Part shown: positions 60,630 to 64,000 of the stretch, one piece after another
Layout: every line of letters begins with the position of its first letter
Position numbering within the stretch: position 1 is the stretch's first letter
DNA from: Psilocybe azurescens
Taxonomy: Eukaryota; Basidiomycota; Agaricomycetes; Agaricales; Agrocybaceae
Direction of reading: 5' to 3'
Assembly: GCA_023853785.1 (NCBI GenBank)
Contig: JAJIRX010000751.1
Location: 62,001-126,000, forward strand
DNA: 64,000 bases
Translations under genes and position numbers: made by a program
The notes under the pieces: generated by a model
What the model was told of the DNA's origin: nothing
Databases searched by the model: none
What the model saw: the letters and a program-made list of their open reading frames with translations, nothing else

Positions 60630-61480
60630 AATATTTTCTCCATGTATTGCACCGTTCGACAGAATATACGTTTATTGTAAGCGGGTGAGTTCCCGGTTGG
60701 GCCTCAATCGAAACATAAGGATGCCAACAGGGCATATGTGCTGTGACAATATTGGCAAACGTCTAGTCGCCGACCAGGGTGGATATATGTCATTTTATTC
60801 TGTTGAGGGAGACGTATCCAGCAATCAACGTTCCAACCAAAGAAAATCATGCTGTGGAATTACAATACATTCACCCCAATGCTCATGAACAACCCGATTT
60901 TCGCTCAACTCTCAGGTGAAGAGTCAGTCAGGCCAACATTATTAACCCGTGAAGACGTTGAAAGCGACCGAGTCACGATGAACTTGGTGAGGAACCGAAG
61001 GATTCAATTTACCTCAAAACCCGGCAAAGCCATATGATTCTTGGATATGAACAATCTTGGCGCGCTTTCCGGTTTCTAAAAACAAATTTCGTTAGTTTCG
61101 TAGATAAAGTTGAGCGGTGACGCCCTTCATCTCCAATCGCCTGTCTTGGACGGAGCATCGAAGGAGATACACTTGCCTGCTGCTCGTCCAAAATTTCCCC
61201 TGTCGTGTCTGAGCAGAACCAAAGTTCCACAGTCGTGGAGCTCAGGGCAGCTCACGGCTCGCTCACGATAGGCCACTAAGCGACCCATATTTGGACATCT
61301 GCATGAAATTAAACGCCGATCAGTGACATTTGATCACGGGCGGCGATGCTTACCCTAAGAAGTTGGAACGACCAATGTTCGTTCCGGCGCGTCTCCCTCA
61401 ACGTGTCATTCACGCTTACCTTTGCTTTTTTAAATGTCACTTATGATAGTGTGTCGTCCTTGTCTTCGTTAATTTGAGGA
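60630..61480 (-). pseudogene. Second copy of the Z relic gene
   Basis: Parallel to 41,890-42,740. The minus strand keeps KAKVSVNDTLRETRRNEH, CSDTTGEILDEQQ and LTKFVFRNRKARQD, but stops occur and the donor equivalent to gtaatt is gcaagt. More decayed than the first copy. Confidence 0.4.
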
Positions 61481-61489
61481 AGTTCGCTA

Positions 61490-61915
61490 ATATCGTGCCT
61501 CAGGGTGGCAAATGTCTCACCGTAACGCCCCATTTTCTCAGTACTGGCCCTTCCTTTGTCCCTATTTTCTCCTCCTGTAGACTGCACAATCGGTCCTACA
61601 TGTGTCTCCTGCAGATTTCTGCTCTTTCACCTGCAGAAACCATTCGATACCTCTACCTCTGTTCTGGCAGTGATGTGTCACATACTCAATCTGTCAGTGG
61701 ATCCCTTCAAGCATCCCACTGAGTCTGTATTACACGATGATAACCCTTCTTGCTCATTCCTCTTTTTTCAACTCTATTTCTCTCCGATACAATACAATTT
61801 GATTCGACTTGATTCGATTTAATATGACGCGATTTCCACACGACACGACTTAGACGCGCTGAAAATTGGAATGGTTGAGTGGACTCGGATATGGATGAGT
61901 GACAGAATTGAGCCT
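61490..61915. other. Unmatched sequence, no gene
   Basis: At the matching place in the first repeat lie the orphan exon and Y block; here neither is found. Sequence at 61,790-61,850 is rich in gattcgacttgattcgattt-type short repeats. Short open frames only. Confidence 0.35.
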
Positions 61916-61929
61916 CACTCCCGAGCACT

Positions 61930-62516
61930 TTATCCATCTTTTTAGTACGTGTACTGCCTTATCGGAACTCATAGACGGAGCATGTTGCTACCCGAATACC
62001 TACTGTGATTTCGCTTCGAGTGGAAAAGTCGGATGCCGCCTAGTTGGTAAAATTTGTTCTGCGCCTGTGGGAGATCACACATCGTCGGCACTTACAGTTA
62101 CTATACGTAGGGGTTTCATCCATTCAAAATACTTTGGGTGTAGCTCAACACTGTTCGCATCCACAGAGACTACATTGACTCGGACAACTGCGCATACATT
62201 AACAACAAGGTCTCTAACCACAATTGAGATCTCGGTGCCGACCGCACCTCCATTAACATTGACGACAATATCTCCAACAACAACTCCGTCTTCGATATCG
62301 AATGCATCCCCAACTACAATTACAGCCACCTTCTCTTTCACTCTTAGCACTGCGAATATTGTCATAACACCTAATCGGGCCAGCCCATGCTCGTTCCGGT
62401 CTTGCGGATAATTCGAGCGGAGCGACTCGAAATGCAGCGACCTTTGTCGCAATTACGGCGTACTCCTTCATGGTCTTTAGCATGATGATCCTCCAGGTGT
62501 TAAGCATCTCATTGTA
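61930..62516 (+). pseudogene. Cysteine-rich GPI-protein gene, copy 3, truncated
   Basis: Starts inside intron 1 (ctcccgagcactttatcc, against gtgagcccttacccacc in copy 2). Exon 2 is present (ELIDGACCYPNTYC, but GCR for GCC) and exon 3 has the Ser/Thr-rich stalk. Exon 1 with signal peptide and Kex2 site is absent. The frame ends early (SFRSCG, 62,411), leaving the anchor region (LADNSSGATRN...) out of frame. Non-functional remnant. Confidence 0.8.
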
Positions 62517-63235
62517 CGCGTTCCAATTTTTTGCTTCATACCATTTCCTCCTCTAAGCCCCATCCATTTTAACGTGTTTCGATTACCATCGAAGTGTTTT
62601 AGCATGGTCCCATAGGAGCCTACGTTATCCTGTTGAAGAGAGGACGGGGATATGCTTTCTATTCTGCTGATGTAGCGAATACAATACCCATCTCCCCACG
62701 ACAGGCGTCAATGTCTCTTCCAATCTTATCTGACTCATTTTGTTATCCATTTGTACAAGTACTGCTTTTCATCTCCCTTGACTCAAGTATGTTTTCTACT
62801 CTCGATCTGCTCTTCGTTTCTTGTATGACTTTTGAATGGATTCCGTAGTATTCTAGTCGGCTCATGCTAGTTAATTTTACAGTACGTAAGACTGTTGTAT
62901 TCTTTCGTATTCTCACAGCTCGTGAATACAGCTTACCTCAAGCTGTCATTAGACACAGGGCTCTTTTATATAACTGAGGTATAGATTAAAGAACAATATG
63001 CTTCTACTCGAACGCCGTCCATGTCCATTGAATTGTTTATGCTAATCGTGATTCACGAGGCTGTGCATAGGCTGTGAATGTGATTGGGTTAAACAAAAGA
63101 ATTGTTTTAACGAAAAAAAACTACCCAGTGAGAAGATCTGGCGTGATTTGGAAGTGTGTATTTCACACTAAGTGAAGGCGAAGAGATTGTTGTATCTTCA
63201 AGTTGCGTACAGCGTCGAGCCCAAACAAACGACAA
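62517..63235. repeat. 3' flank of GPI-protein gene, shared with 46,870-47,470 and 18,040-18,690 (inverted)
   Basis: Carries common words such as tgttgaagagaggacgg, tctcttccaatctta and aacaatatgcttctactcgaacgccg. No gene. Confidence 0.55.
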
Positions 63236-63239
63236 CTGA

Positions 63240-63350
63240 CTATGCATAAAAATGCCCAGGTCGTGTCTGACTCTGACGACGAAAGTGACCATCATCAAAC
63301 ATGTCATCCAAAAGCATTTCCAGAAGCAGACCCAGCACTCTCTTTGCTGA
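63240..63350 (+). pseudogene. SDDESD-type relic, copy S4
   Basis: Reads MHKNAQVVSDSDDESDHHQT, then loses frame, with PKAFPEADPALSL recognisable; it breaks off where the SKT5 exon 1 relic begins on the other strand. Shortest of the four copies. Confidence 0.5.
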
Positions 63351-63360
63351 AAGTACTACG

Positions 63361-63543
63361 TAAAGTGCGGCAGAGACTCCAACTCCCACTTATTCGGCGT
63401 CGCATACTTTTCTGCCTCTCATCGCAGATCGGGCGGCAGCGGCGGCAGCATAGGCGGGAGTCCGGGGTTCTGCCCATTGCTCGCTGAGGACGACAACGGG
63501 GTGTTAAGCTCTTGAGGACGTGGGAGAAAGGGTGCGCAGACAT
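63361..63543 (-). pseudogene. SKT5 exon 1 relic (right end)
   Basis: From ATG at 63,543 (MSAHPFSHVL) the minus strand follows SKT5 exon 1, with NPGLP, PPDLR and, after a stop, EAEKYATPNKWELESLPHF in other frames. It breaks after LPHF, before the conserved donor. The leader upstream (63,550-63,640) matches that of the intact gene. Truncated and frameshifted. Confidence 0.75.
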
Positions 63544-63549
63544 CGTCGA

Positions 63550-64000
63550 AGTGTTTTTTTGAGTAATAGTTGGTGGGCGTAGCGACGACGAGATGAATTT
63601 CGATTTTATACGCGTTTTTCGCAGTGATGCATGGTGATGTGACGAGCACAGCCACCACGTTTTTTCAATCTGATTACTTATAAACTTGGTATGGATTATC
63701 CGGCATCCCATCCTGTCCAAAATGCCGCCAGTGCCGTCCCCTTGTTCCTTAACCACACCTCTTCTATTCTTGTTCTTCCTCCTCTTTTGTAGATACAATC
63801 TACAATCTGCCTCTCGTCTTTCCTTGCTTCATTACAGCCCTCGTCACCCTCTTCTCGACTCAGCTGTCTAGATTATGTCGTCCGCTCTCACAATTTCACA
63901 GTAAACGTTTAAACCTTTGTCCTATCTTGTGTGTGAGTGCAATGACAGCCCTCAGCCTCAGCCTCAGCCTTGGACACGCATTTTTCATCGTCTCGATTCC
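63550..64000. repeat. SKT5 leader and upstream block (alpha), copy 3, cut by window end
   Basis: Shared words with 34,860-35,300: gatgtgacgagcacagccacc, ccttaaccacacctcttcta, gatacaatctacaatctgcc. The repeat continues past the window. Confidence 0.65.

Noticed and set aside
1..64000. tRNA, rRNA, CRISPR, bacterial operons or phage genes
   Set aside because: None could be recognised by eye; tRNAs were not searched exhaustively, so a missed tRNA remains possible.

Overview
This window looks like nuclear DNA of a filamentous fungus, most likely an agaricomycete basidiomycete. The evidence is the short GT-AG introns (43-73 bp), a chitin-synthase-activator gene (SKT5/CHS4 type) ending in the prenylation box CVIM, secreted cysteine-rich proteins with Kex2 and GPI-anchor signals, and the absence of any bacterial gene organisation. 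The phylum is inferred. The fungal call is firm.

Few genes are intact. They are one SKT5-like gene (31,232-34,844, minus), eight usable members of a small secreted protein family of about 108 residues (called SSP here, starting at 10.1, 12.2, 24.9, 28.1, 30.2, 39.1, 53.1 and 57.8 kb) plus one frameshifted member (6.0 kb), and one intact cysteine-rich GPI-anchored protein (19.8 kb, minus) with two broken copies (46.1 and 61.9 kb). Most other DNA is duplicated, decayed or transposon-derived.

Layout. 0-1.7 kb: decayed coding sequence. 1.7-14 kb: mostly non-coding, with three isolated SSP genes. 14.5-25.3 kb: an inverted, diverged copy of the 38.6-51 kb region. 24.4-34.8 kb: three tandem modules, each an SSP gene followed by SKT5 sequence; the first two SKT5 copies are truncated and only the third is complete. 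34.9-64 kb: a segment of about 14 kb in direct repeat. Its order is SKT5 upstream region, W, SSP, X, Z, Y, GPI protein, an SDDESD-type relic, and the SKT5 5' end; the repeat restarts near 48.9 and 63.6 kb. X, Y, Z and W are labels for shared non-coding or decayed blocks.

Comparing filled and empty copies of these repeats exposes several small mobile elements with clear target duplications: a 181-bp TA-flanked element, a 350-bp TTA-flanked Tourist/Harbinger-like element, an 854-bp giant palindrome flanked by TAA and packed with CTGTATGT/ACATACAG motifs, a 625-bp TA-flanked element with 27-bp perfect inverted repeats, a 256-bp element with inverted repeats of about 64 bp, and a 221-bp TG...CA solo-LTR-like insert.

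Functionally the locus pairs one cell-wall (chitin) gene with a rapidly copied family of secreted proteins. Sequence pattern suggests a beta/gamma-crystallin-like fold for the SSPs. The closest paralogues differ mainly at silent sites, so they appear to be maintained as proteins.
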